A DNA stretch of 11,181 bases from Candidatus Sumerlaeota bacterium (GTDB lineage Bacteria; Sumerlaeota; Sumerlaeia; MWCT01), in NCBI GenBank assembly GCA_026398545.1, contig JAPLSR010000238.1:1-11181 (forward strand), written 5' to 3'. This document shows, piece after piece, positions 1 through 6,184 of the stretch; position 1 is the stretch's first letter, and every line of letters begins with the position of its first letter. The position numbers and the translations under genes were made by a program. The notes beneath the pieces were generated by a model. It was given only the letters and a program-made list of their open reading frames with translations, was not told where the DNA came from and did no database searches.

Positions 1-1
1 A

Positions 2-592
2 TTTATTAACGCCGATTTCAATTATCTCTGGTTTGATGCCCGCGGACACGGATTCAGCGTGAAGGGGCAAATAGTGATTGAGAACAGAAAAGCCACAATT
101 CTGGACGACGCCGGCTCCTGGAAGTATTTCGCTCCCACCGGCGAGAATAATGAATGGAACAAGATGACTGATGACCTGGGACTGATTATTGAAAATCTCA
201 AGAAGACCAAAGAGGACATTTTTGACCCGAAGCAGGTTGTCCTTGTCGGGGCAGACATCGGCGCCAATACGGCTTTGAAATATGCCGCAAAAAACAAGGA
301 GATTAAGGCGATTGTGCTCCTTTCGCCCGGACTCAATTATTACGACATCAAAACCGAGCCTCCCGCTAATGAATGGGACGGACGTCCCTGCCTGATTGTC
401 TGCGCCAGGGGCGATAAGGAGTCCTATGAGGCTTCAAGGCAATTGAAGGCGCTCATGGACAAAAGCGCGCCCGACGATAAAACGAAAATCAAACTTGAAA
501 TGGTCGAGGGCAATGCCCACGGAACCGACATGCTCGGCGGCGAACTCGATAAAAAAATAGTAAACTGGATCAGGGAGACGATGAAAAACTAA
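2..592 (+). CDS. Alpha/beta hydrolase, 5'-truncated, with Asp at the nucleophile position
   Basis: The reading frame is open from base 2, so the true start lies left of the window; 196 residues remain. A GTG at 59 is only an internal Val, because the upstream codons already match the paralogue at 5210-6004 (the DARGHG block). Matching landmarks are DARGHG, the nucleophile elbow GADIGAN (Asp codon 254-256), LSPGLNYYD, EPPANEWDGRPC, a candidate acid in ARGD (Asp codon 413-415) and the candidate catalytic His in NAHGTDMLGG (codon 518-520). The fold is alpha/beta hydrolase by these landmarks. The elbow Ser of the paralogue is Asp here. Asp nucleophiles occur in haloalkane dehalogenases and epoxide hydrolases, but nothing else seen points to those activities. 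The protein may be a hydrolase with altered chemistry or a non-catalytic copy. Any signal peptide would be outside the window. The substrate is unknown. Confidence 0.9.
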   Translation, partial: FINADFNYLWFDARGHGFSVKGQIVIENRKATILDDAGSWKYFAPTGENNEWNKMTDDLGLIIENLKKTKEDIFDPKQVVLVGADIGANTALKYAAKNKEIKAIVLLSPGLNYYDIKTEPPANEWDGRPCLIVCARGDKESYEASRQLKALMDKSAPDDKTKIKLEMVEGNAHGTDMLGGELDKKIVNWIRETMKN

Positions 593-633
593 ACGTATGA
601 ACTGTGAAAATGTTTAATTGCTCATCCCCTTTG

Positions 634-661
634 TATAATATCCCGCCAGGTTTTTCCGGCG
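634..661 (+). promoter_or_regulatory. TATAAT box and weak hairpin after the first hydrolase gene
   Basis: A perfect TATAAT lies at 634-639, but no convincing -35 box is seen 16-18 bases upstream. Right after it, CGCC (644-647), a bulged A, GG, a TTTTT loop, and CC plus GGCG (656-661) form a 6-bp stem followed by ATTTT. The hairpin could be a weak terminator for the first hydrolase, or the box could be a start point for the DUF362 gene 120 bases on. Both readings are tentative and they compete. Confidence 0.25.
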
Positions 662-695
662 ATTTTCATAAAAAATCCTTAAGATTGCCCGGGTG

Positions 696-729
696 ATTGC
701 GAGAAATACTTGCCAGCAGGTTTCGCAAT
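696..729. repeat. Inverted repeat upstream of the DUF362 gene
   Basis: The left arm ATTGCGAGAAA (696-706) pairs with the right arm TTTCGCAAT (721-729) through 9 bp with one bulged G, around a 14-base loop. It lies 32 bases before the DUF362 start codon, so it could be an operator or a leader hairpin. A second, 10-base palindrome, ACTCCGGAGT at 746-755, contains the ribosome binding site GGAG. No regulator is identifiable. Confidence 0.4.
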
Positions 730-761
730 GCCTATGAATCTTTTTACTCCGGAGTTGAAAC

Positions 762-1889
762 ATGGGAAAAGTAAGCATTGTCAAAACGACTCAAGGTATA
801 AAGAAAGGTCTTACTCATGCCCTCGATTTGATTGGGGGACTGGGGCATTATATAAAGAAGAATGATAAGGTTCTTTTAAAGCCAAATCTCAACGGGGTCG
901 AAGGATGCACCAACAGGGAACTTGTGGAATCGCTTATCCAATTGCTTTTCGACCTGAATGTTCAAGAGGTATTCATGGCAGAAGCCACCTTTGGCGATAG
1001 CCGCATGACGAATATGTTTTTCGAAAAGACCGGTTATGCCGAACTGGCTGAGAAATATGGCATTTCTCTTTTTAATCTGAATGAGTCTGAGGCGGTTGAA
1101 GTTGAGGTGAAGAATCCGCTCATATTGGATAAACTTCGCATCGCAAGGGAGGTCTATGAAGCGGATAAGATAATCAACCTGCCCAACATGAAGGTTCATT
1201 ATGCGACGGGTATTACTCTTGCCTTGAAGAACCTGAAGGGTTTGTTGGTGGGTGATGAAAAGAGGCATTTCCATGAGGTTGGACTGGATAAAGCCATCGT
1301 TGACCTGAACAACACTATCAAGCCGCATTTGAATATTGTGGATTGCATATCATGTATGGAGGGGATGGGACCACGAGGTGGAGATATTGTAAATTTGAAT
1401 CTTCTCATGACGGGCGAAAGCCCTGCGGAGGTTGATTATATCGGAAGCCTTATAATGGGGTACTCCCTCGATGAGGTCAGGCACCTTAAATACTGCATTG
1501 ACGTAAATAACATAGACCCTGGCAGGATAGAGGTCGTTGGAGAAAAGATAGAAGATGTCCGATATACCTTTAAGAAGGTTGTGTTGGGAAACATCATTCC
1601 CGGGAAGTTCAGAATCCATGAAAAAAATGCCTGCAGTTCCTGTATGAACGCCTTTTTGCTCTCCTGCAGTTTTCTTGAGGGAGGTTTGGCAGACTATGCC
1701 GATGTTTATCTGGGGTCATTGATGGATGAAAAAGAGGCGACCGGCGACCTCAAAATAGCCTTTGGGAATTGTTGTCCAGATGACAAACGATTCAACATTC
1801 GAATCAAGGGATGTCCGCCTTACCCATTTGTGCTGAAAGAGCATTTGCGGGAGAAATTACAAAAGAAGTCGGGAGACCTTGAGAAGTAG
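762..1889 (+). CDS. DUF362 family protein with Cys-rich C-terminus
   Basis: This 375-residue protein has the DUF362 core over about residues 1-240. Landmarks are KVLLKPNLNG, INLPNMKVHYATGITLALKN, LKGLLVGDEKRHFHEVGL, and NIVDCISCMEGMGPRGGD. The C-terminal part holds cysteines C291, C294 (ACSSC), C302, C337-C338 (GNCC) and C351 (GCPPYP). These could bind an Fe-S cluster or another metal. Many DUF362 proteins carry a separate 2[4Fe-4S] ferredoxin domain, which I do not see here; the CxxC/NC/GCPP arrangement instead resembles another branch of the family. The biochemical role of the family is not established. The start is supported by GGAG at 751-754, 7 bases ahead of the ATG. No signal peptide is seen, so it is probably cytoplasmic. 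It is convergent with the DUF917 gene, 44 bases from that gene's stop, and no clear terminator separates them. Confidence 0.9.
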   Translation: MGKVSIVKTTQGIKKGLTHALDLIGGLGHYIKKNDKVLLKPNLNGVEGCTNRELVESLIQLLFDLNVQEVFMAEATFGDSRMTNMFFEKTGYAELAEKYGISLFNLNESEAVEVEVKNPLILDKLRIAREVYEADKIINLPNMKVHYATGITLALKNLKGLLVGDEKRHFHEVGLDKAIVDLNNTIKPHLNIVDCISCMEGMGPRGGDIVNLNLLMTGESPAEVDYIGSLIMGYSLDEVRHLKYCIDVNNIDPGRIEVVGEKIEDVRYTFKKVVLGNIIPGKFRIHEKNACSSCMNAFLLSCSFLEGGLADYADVYLGSLMDEKEATGDLKIAFGNCCPDDKRFNIRIKGCPPYPFVLKEHLREKLQKKSGDLEK

Positions 1890-1933
1890 AAATTAGCGCA
1901 ATGCCTCGTCTGATGCAAACAGGTGAAGGTTTT

Positions 1934-3028
1934 TCAATTAATCGGGATGTAATCGAGGTCGAAGCCGAAATATCGCGGGCACAGTGATTGCAAAATCTTT
2001 TTCTCCTTCAGGACGGGCTGGCAGGGGAAGGCGTATATTTCCATGGGCATCCCTTCCCCGATATCGCAATTCCGCGCCGGTTTTACAGTCTCCGGGTTGA
2101 TGCAACAGATAATATCAGGGCTTGAGACAACGCAGTTATCATTTTTCCAGAGGATGTGATTTTCATTTTTAAAGAATATCCGGGCGAACCCGCCGTCATC
2201 CCCCTTTATCGTTGTGAATCCGATATAATAGTTATCCTCCTCGCTCACCTTTTTCTCAACCACTCTGCCTTTGAAGATACATCGCCCGCCTTCGCTTTCC
2301 ATTGCGGCGCTGAGAGGCATTTCCCTCTCTCTCGCAGAGCGCAATAATTTTCCGAGATGAAATGCACGGCTGACCGTTCCTCTGATGAGGAGGCGCTTCA
2401 ATTGTTTCCCCGTGACTGCGAATCCCGCCATGCCGGTTGAGCCAAATGCGACGCGGCTGAGATGTTTCCCGATTCGCTCCGCCAGTTTGATGTTAATCGC
2501 CTCTTTTATGATGGTGACGTTTCCGAATTTGTCCACGCTTGTGCCGGGGCAGAAGGGGACGTCCTCCAGTGAGAGGGTTGTCTGAAAGATTTCCGGTATT
2601 GACCTTCCTGCGAAATCACCGTCTATTATGGTTTTATCCAGTTTTTTCGCGACTGCGATGGGGACGGGCATATTGGAACCGCCCACCTCTATGGGGACAA
2701 CCACATCCGCCTTTTTGCCGGTATAATTTTCCCATTCAAGAACGGCATTCATAAGATTTAAGGGGCATCTTATCTCGCTCAACCCTGCCTCATCGCGCTG
2801 TTTTGCCCTTTCGGGCGTCATGGGGGCGGAGGAGCCCATGAGAAATGTGCAGACGGCGCATGCGTTGTCATCAATACGCTCGACATCAATCCAATAGATG
2901 GCGCCTTTTTCTTCGAGGGCGCTCTTCAAGGCGCGAAACCCCTCCTCCGGATTCCCGCCACCGCCCACACCGAACAGGGCGCAGCCGTCAATGAAATCTT
3001 CCACCTCTCTAACATTTTCTATTTTCAT
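1934..3028 (-). CDS. DUF917 family protein
   Basis: This 364-residue protein matches the DUF917 family, whose members are often annotated as S-methyl thiohydantoin desulfurase-like or found next to hydantoinase-type proteins. Landmarks are the N-terminal glycine-rich GVGGGGNPEEG (residues 20-30), GSSAPMTPER near residues 65-75, the central VPIEVGGSNMPVPIAVA, then IIDGDFAGRSIPEI, and a C-terminal PDIICCINPETV segment. Length fits the family. No export signal is present, so it is probably cytoplasmic. The start is supported by GGAGG (read on the minus strand, bases 3037-3041) 8 bases before the ATG. No hydantoinase partner is nearby, and its neighbours are DUF362 (convergent) and an unknown membrane protein (divergent), so the substrate cannot be inferred. 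The family call is firm; the specific activity is not. Confidence 0.88.
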   Translation of the reverse strand: MKIENVREVEDFIDGCALFGVGGGGNPEEGFRALKSALEEKGAIYWIDVERIDDNACAVCTFLMGSSAPMTPERAKQRDEAGLSEIRCPLNLMNAVLEWENYTGKKADVVVPIEVGGSNMPVPIAVAKKLDKTIIDGDFAGRSIPEIFQTTLSLEDVPFCPGTSVDKFGNVTIIKEAINIKLAERIGKHLSRVAFGSTGMAGFAVTGKQLKRLLIRGTVSRAFHLGKLLRSAREREMPLSAAMESEGGRCIFKGRVVEKKVSEEDNYYIGFTTIKGDDGGFARIFFKNENHILWKNDNCVVSSPDIICCINPETVKPARNCDIGEGMPMEIYAFPCQPVLKEKKILQSLCPRYFGFDLDYIPIN

Positions 3029-3080
3029 TGCGGTCGCCTCCGCATAAAAATTATTTGATATTAATATATGAGTTTGTATT

Positions 3081-3097
3081 TTCCCATCTCATGGGAA
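3081..3097. repeat. Palindrome in the divergent DUF917/membrane-protein intergenic region
   Basis: TTCCCAT (3081-3087) and ATGGGAA (3091-3097) form a perfect 7-bp dyad around CTC. It sits 53 bases upstream of the DUF917 start and 114 bases before the membrane protein start, a natural place for an operator acting on one or both divergent genes. An AT-rich stretch (ATTAATATAT) lies between it and DUF917. A TTGACC at 3146-3151 with a poor -10 match 17-19 bases downstream is a weak promoter candidate for the membrane protein. Confidence 0.35.
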
Positions 3098-3211
3098 TCA
3101 AGGAGAAATCGCAACGGGTATGATTAAGTAGAGGTTGTTTTTTACTTGACCCATGGGGTTGCTTCACGGGTAATGACATTCAGAGTGATGGAGAGGAGGG
3201 TGTAAGGCGAG

Positions 3212-3886
3212 ATGGAGAAGGCAGGGAAGCGATTTGACTGGAGCGTGCCGCTGGCATTGGGTTCGCTCTGGGGCTTATCCGAGGCGGCAATGGGGATGTA
3301 TCTCCGCGGTGGATGCGCCCGATTTCTGACAGGTTCCTTAATGACCGGTGCGGCAATATTATTCCTTGCGATGTCATTCGCATCAAACCGCAGGATTGCG
3401 GGACTTCTTCTCATGCTTGGCGTTGCGAGCGTCTTCAAGCTCATTGACGCCGCCCTTCTCAGGCTGCCCGTCACACACGGCGCCATAGGCAATCCCGTCT
3501 TCGCCTTTTACACAGAAGTCCTGACTTTTATCTTCTTTCTTAAGGTGCTGGATGCGCATCTTCAGGGAAAGGTGTACGGACGCGCCATCCTTGGAGGATT
3601 TTCTGCCCTTGTGGCGGCAAACCTGTTTCCGCTTGTGAAATTCGTCACCGGCATTCCGGCATGTGTTTACCCTGGAACGAATTATCCGCTTTCACTATAT
3701 TTTATGTCTGTGGCGGTCGGGCTTTCCGCCCTGACATGTCCCCTCGGCATGCTGGCGGGTGAGAAACTTGCCCGCGTCGCCGTGGATGATGTTATACCGG
3801 AGCGGTCGCACCGCCTTGTTCCGGTAATGATTCGCCTTGTGCCGGTTGCGGCTTTTGTCATGATAATTCTTCTGCGCCTTGGATGA
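3212..3886 (+). CDS. Polytopic membrane protein of unknown function
   Basis: I do not recognise the family. The 224-residue product has about seven hydrophobic segments, near residues 11-31, 38-56, 62-80, 91-111, 122-146, 158-182 and 202-222, so it is an integral membrane protein. The first segment carries the pattern GSLWGLSEAAMG. Later features are a FKLIDAALLRLP stretch that interrupts a hydrophobic run with charged residues, and a Pro/Gly/Tyr-rich loop, IPACVYPGTNYPL (residues 148-160). Size and topology recall small substrate-binding permease components such as ECF S subunits, but no energising partner is nearby and I do not assign one. The start is supported by GGAGGG at 3195-3200 (11 bases away) and an AAGGCGAG stretch directly before the ATG. 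It is divergent from DUF917 and convergent with the peroxiredoxin, and appears to be a single-gene unit. Confidence 0.8.
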   Translation: MEKAGKRFDWSVPLALGSLWGLSEAAMGMYLRGGCARFLTGSLMTGAAILFLAMSFASNRRIAGLLLMLGVASVFKLIDAALLRLPVTHGAIGNPVFAFYTEVLTFIFFLKVLDAHLQGKVYGRAILGGFSALVAANLFPLVKFVTGIPACVYPGTNYPLSLYFMSVAVGLSALTCPLGMLAGEKLARVAVDDVIPERSHRLVPVMIRLVPVAAFVMIILLRLG

Positions 3887-3949
3887 GGATTGACTCACTG
3901 AGCCGCCCGTGAACCGTCTATTTCCGTATCATGCCACTTGATTATTTCA

Positions 3950-4420
3950 CTATTTTTTATGCTGGAGTTCTAAGAGTTTTTTTCTGACTTCCTGTGCGTG
4001 TTTCTCCACTTTCACATTTTCCCATTTATAGACGATGGTGCCGCCCGGATTAATGATGAAGGTGGTGCTTACAACGCCAAATTTTTCATCGCCGCCGAGT
4101 TTTTTCAGCCGCCAGACGCCGTAGTCCTTGCAAGTTTTTGCCTCGCGGTCGCTCAGGAGGAGGACTTTCAGGTTGTGTTTGTGCGCAAAGGTGAAATGGC
4201 TGTGGACGGAGTCGGTGCTGATGCCGACGACCACGGCATTCAGACGGTCAAACTCATCGAGGCTTTTTGAGAAATCAACCGCCTCGATGGTGCAGGTGGT
4301 GGTGTTATCCTTCGGGTAGAAATAGAGGACGACCCATCTGCCGAAGAAGTTGCTCAGGTAAACACTTTGAGCGTTCAAGTCCGGCAGGCAGAAATCCGGA
4401 GCCTTTTCACCAACATTCAT
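3950..4420 (-). CDS. Peroxiredoxin, PrxQ/BCP type, atypical active site
   Basis: This 156-residue thioredoxin-fold protein begins GEKAPDFCLPDLN and carries the peroxidatic motif PKDNTTTC, which fits PxxxTxxC with C43 as peroxidatic Cys. The family reduces hydrogen peroxide and organic peroxides using thioredoxin-like reductants in the cytoplasm. Two departures are visible. The resolving Cys that many PrxQ proteins have five residues after the peroxidatic one is V48 here; C97 (AKTCKDYG) could substitute, as in PrxQ forms whose resolving Cys is in a later helix, and C11 is another option. The usual active-site Arg before the TF(I/L)I strand is S118 (GVVSTTFII, codon at 4067-4069, plus-strand order). 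The usual TPGC is TTTC. Length is normal, with no frameshift. Either activity is altered or the Arg role is taken elsewhere. The ribosome binding site is weak (GGCGGGA). It is convergent with the membrane-protein gene, 63 bases apart. Confidence 0.92.
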   Translation of the reverse strand: MNVGEKAPDFCLPDLNAQSVYLSNFFGRWVVLYFYPKDNTTTCTIEAVDFSKSLDEFDRLNAVVVGISTDSVHSHFTFAHKHNLKVLLLSDREAKTCKDYGVWRLKKLGGDEKFGVVSTTFIINPGGTIVYKWENVKVEKHAQEVRKKLLELQHKK

Positions 4421-4749
4421 CTGTAAGTCCCGCCATTATTTAATATGATGGAAATAATATAAATTTGTGTCACTTTTTTTATTGTGTGTCAATCAATTCT
4501 TGAAGTTTTTCCACAACAGATTCTTTCTGAGAGAGGCAAGTTAAAATTCAAGGATTGACATCCTTATCTTGCAAATGTTACTAATCGAAGTGCTAAATAG
4601 ATTAATTAATGATATTAAAAAGGATGAGCAGGATATTCAGGATTATTATATTAAATCCTGTTTATCCTGAATATCCCTGTTAAACTATTTATCGCTCCCA
4701 TTAGTAATTTTGCGGAAAATTTCTTGAAATTCGGTGAGGAGATAATAGA
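4421..4749. other. AT-rich intergenic region between peroxiredoxin and nucleotidyltransferase
   Basis: No coding region is supported in these 329 bases. They are distinctly AT-rich. The right half is filled by the imperfect palindrome at 4571-4713. A TTGACA at 4555-4560 lies 17-18 bases before TTACTAAT in the palindrome's left arm, a possible but weak promoter pair toward the nucleotidyltransferase. The divergent start of the peroxiredoxin implies promoters in both directions here. Confidence 0.6.
4571..4713. repeat. 143-bp imperfect palindrome, MITE-like or structured RNA element
   Basis: The outer arms pair: TTACTAAT (4578-4585) with ATTAGTAA (4700-4707), flanked by GCAAA on the left and a near match on the right, and continued inward by CTAAATAG against CTATTTAT. 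Nested inside is a perfect 13-bp inverted repeat, GGATATTCAGGAT (4631-4643) and ATCCTGAATATCC (4664-4676), extended by CAGG with one bulge, around a 20-base AT-rich loop. It has no coding capacity. It lies between divergent genes and ends 37 bases before the nucleotidyltransferase start. The structure suits a non-autonomous mobile element or an intergenic palindromic repeat; no clean target-site duplication is evident. Confidence 0.6.
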
Positions 4750-5067
4750 ATGGCTGAAATCCCGGTTCAAATCATAGATACAATAAAAAGATTCAAGGAA
4801 AGAATCAGGTCAGAACTTTCGGTTAAAAAAGTGATACTTTTTGGGTCTTATGCCAATGGGAACTTTTCTCATGAAAGTGATATTGATGTCTGTGTGATTG
4901 CTGGAAATGTTACGAATAATTACCATGCGATGCTTAAAATTGCGCCAAGAGCTGTTGAGGTTGATACACGCATAGAACCGGTTGTTTTTTCTAACGAAGA
5001 ATTTGAAGAGACACAATCTTTCGGTTTGCTCAGAGTAATCAAATCGCATGGATTGGAAATCAAATAG
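4750..5067 (+). CDS. MNT-type minimal nucleotidyltransferase
   Basis: This 105-residue protein carries the polymerase-beta-like nucleotidyltransferase signature: G32-S33 in LFGSYANG, followed by SDIDVCV with D44 and D46 as metal ligands. E76 (TRIEPVVF) is the likely third acidic position. The length matches the MNT/MntA group, which usually acts as the antitoxin partner of a HEPN RNase and in studied cases AMPylates the HEPN toxin. No HEPN-like gene is adjacent: the 121 bases downstream hold no credible ORF, and the upstream gap is non-coding repeat. It is therefore an orphan, perhaps a relic of a toxin-antitoxin pair or a solitary enzyme. The start is supported by a GAGGAG-like site about 8 bases before the ATG. 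Gene and flanks are visibly more AT-rich than the large genes around them, consistent with acquisition. Confidence 0.88.
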   Translation: MAEIPVQIIDTIKRFKERIRSELSVKKVILFGSYANGNFSHESDIDVCVIAGNVTNNYHAMLKIAPRAVEVDTRIEPVVFSNEEFEETQSFGLLRVIKSHGLEIK

Positions 5068-5197
5068 ATGATTCATCCCCAATTTTCCTTATATCATCGT
5101 CTAATAAATTCTTGAATCATACAAGGGGCTGTTTGGAATTTTGCTTTACAGTTCGCCCCCCCAAATTGTAATAATTTTTTGAATTGAAATGAAAAGC

Positions 5198-5203
5198 GAG
5201 GTG
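5198..5203 (+). promoter_or_regulatory. Ribosome binding site deciding the start of the second hydrolase
   Basis: GAGGTG lies 6 bases before the ATG at 5210. The in-frame ATG at 5189 has only an AT-rich stretch ahead of it, and starting there would put charged residues before an otherwise short signal peptide. The 5210 start is therefore preferred. Confidence 0.65.
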
Positions 5204-5209
5204 AACAGG

Positions 5210-6004
5210 ATGTGCGCTAAAATGACATGTGTGTTTCTGGTGCTGTTTATTCTCATGGCGGCGGGAACAGGCGGGACGGAAAAGGCAACGCCGACACCAG
5301 TCCCGCGTTTGCCACAGAAGGTGAAAATTTTTACGCTTGATGAGTTTTACCTTGAGGGTGAATACGTGAAACCCGCGTCCCCCGATAAACCTGTTGTGGT
5401 CATGCTGCATCAGCTGGGCAGGACAAGGTCAACATGGACGCGGTTCAAAAATAAACTTCAGGAGGTCGGTTATGGCACTCTGGACTATGATGCCCGTGGT
5501 CACGGCAGAAGTGTGATTCGCAAAGGTAAGAGGGCTACGTATGAGATGTTCGCTTCAACGGGACAATATAATGATTGGAACATGATGAGCAATGACCTGA
5601 GACAGGTGGTGGGCGTGCTGAAGGACATATATAAGGTGGAGACGAAAAGGGTTATTATTATTGGCGCCAGCATTGGAGCCAATGTCACCCTGAAACTTGC
5701 GGCAAAGAATAAAGATGTGAAGGGGATAATACTGCTCTCACCGGGGCTCAATTATCATGATGTCACGAGCGAGCCTCCCGCAAAGGAGTGGGATGGGCGT
5801 CCCTGCTTCATCGCATGCGCAAAGGGCGATGCGTATTCATATGAATCCTGCCAGAAATTGAAAGAGGTCATGGAGAAAGGTGCAGGCACCGGCAAGTCCA
5901 GAATTGTCCTCGAGGTGATGGCGGGAAACGAACACGGGACAGACATGCTTGGTGGCGCACTCGATGAAAAGATTATGACCTGGCTCAAAGACCTTGCGAA
6001 ATAA
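5210..6004 (+). CDS. Exported alpha/beta hydrolase with intact Ser-Asp-His triad
   Basis: From the ATG at 5210 the product has 264 residues (271 from 5189). The N-terminus MCAKMTCVFLVLFILMAAG is a signal peptide or membrane anchor; no lipobox Cys follows it, so periplasmic or secreted location is likely. Alpha/beta hydrolase landmarks follow in order: VVVMLHQLG (oxyanion loop), LDYDARGHGRS, nucleophile elbow GASIGAN with S154, LSPGLNYHD, EPPAKEWDGRPC, D207 (AKGD) as probable acid, and H242 in NEHGTDMLGG. These support a serine hydrolase acting on an ester-like bond; the substrate is unknown. It is a close paralogue of the truncated gene at 2-592, which has Asp at the S154 position. The following permease gene is on the same strand 180 bases on, with a hairpin between, so co-transcription is uncertain. 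Confidence 0.92.
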   Translation: MCAKMTCVFLVLFILMAAGTGGTEKATPTPVPRLPQKVKIFTLDEFYLEGEYVKPASPDKPVVVMLHQLGRTRSTWTRFKNKLQEVGYGTLDYDARGHGRSVIRKGKRATYEMFASTGQYNDWNMMSNDLRQVVGVLKDIYKVETKRVIIIGASIGANVTLKLAAKNKDVKGIILLSPGLNYHDVTSEPPAKEWDGRPCFIACAKGDAYSYESCQKLKEVMEKGAGTGKSRIVLEVMAGNEHGTDMLGGALDEKIMTWLKDLAK

Positions 6005-6008
6005 ATTA

Positions 6009-6041
6009 GACCACCGGGGACACTGGGAACACAGAAGAATT
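6009..6041. repeat. Possible degenerate copy of the CACAGAG-type intergenic repeat
   Basis: This stretch, starting ACCACCGGGGACACTGGG and ending ACACAGAAGAATT, resembles the arm of the repeat at 8530-8565 (CACCACAGAGGCACGGAG). It begins 4 bases after the hydrolase stop codon. No clear matching right arm is seen, so it may be a half-copy or chance resemblance. Confidence 0.35.
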
Positions 6042-6072
6042 ACCATATCAATCATGATTCTTCCCCGAGGTT

Positions 6073-6091
6073 AATCCGCCGCAAGCGGATT
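6073..6091 (+). terminator. Hairpin with T-rich tail after the second hydrolase
   Basis: AATCCGC (6073-6079) and GCGGATT (6085-6091) form a 7-bp perfect stem with loop CGCAA, followed by TTATTTG. This could be a weak intrinsic terminator. Its core is also close to the TCCGCC/GGCGGA hairpins at 8297 and 8580, so it may be a member of that dispersed hairpin family rather than a dedicated terminator. Confidence 0.4.
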
Positions 6092-6184
6092 TTATTTGTT
6101 ATGCATTCTGAATAATTCATTGTTGCAAATTGAGAATTGGTGGTGAAAAAGAATTTCATCAGTTGCTAAAATAAGGAGGGAATA

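Noticed and set aside
59..61. GTG at 59 as the start of the first hydrolase
   Set aside because: The frame is open to the window edge and the upstream residues match the DARGHG block of the paralogue, so the GTG is internal.
876..1328. 150-codon minus-strand frame inside the DUF362 gene
   Set aside because: It is antisense to conserved DUF362 motifs, and its translation shows no family features.
1890..1933. Bidirectional terminator between the convergent DUF362 and DUF917 genes
   Set aside because: No stable stem with a T-run could be found in the 44 bases.
3115..3131. Short leader peptide (ATG ATT AAG TAG) after an AAGGAG site in the 3029-3211 gap
   Set aside because: It has only three codons, and the AAGGAG is about 15 bases from the ATG; no attenuator structure was found with it.
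4571..4713. CRISPR-like repeats in the CAGGATATTCAGGAT/ATCCTGAATATCC region
   Set aside because: The units are inverted, not evenly spaced direct repeats, and no cas gene is present.
5068..5120. Inverted repeat ATGATTCA (5068-5075) and TGAATCAT (5113-5120) after the nucleotidyltransferase
   Set aside because: The 8-bp arms are 37 bases apart in an AT-rich region and are not followed by a T-run, so a terminator or element call is not supported; chance is likely.
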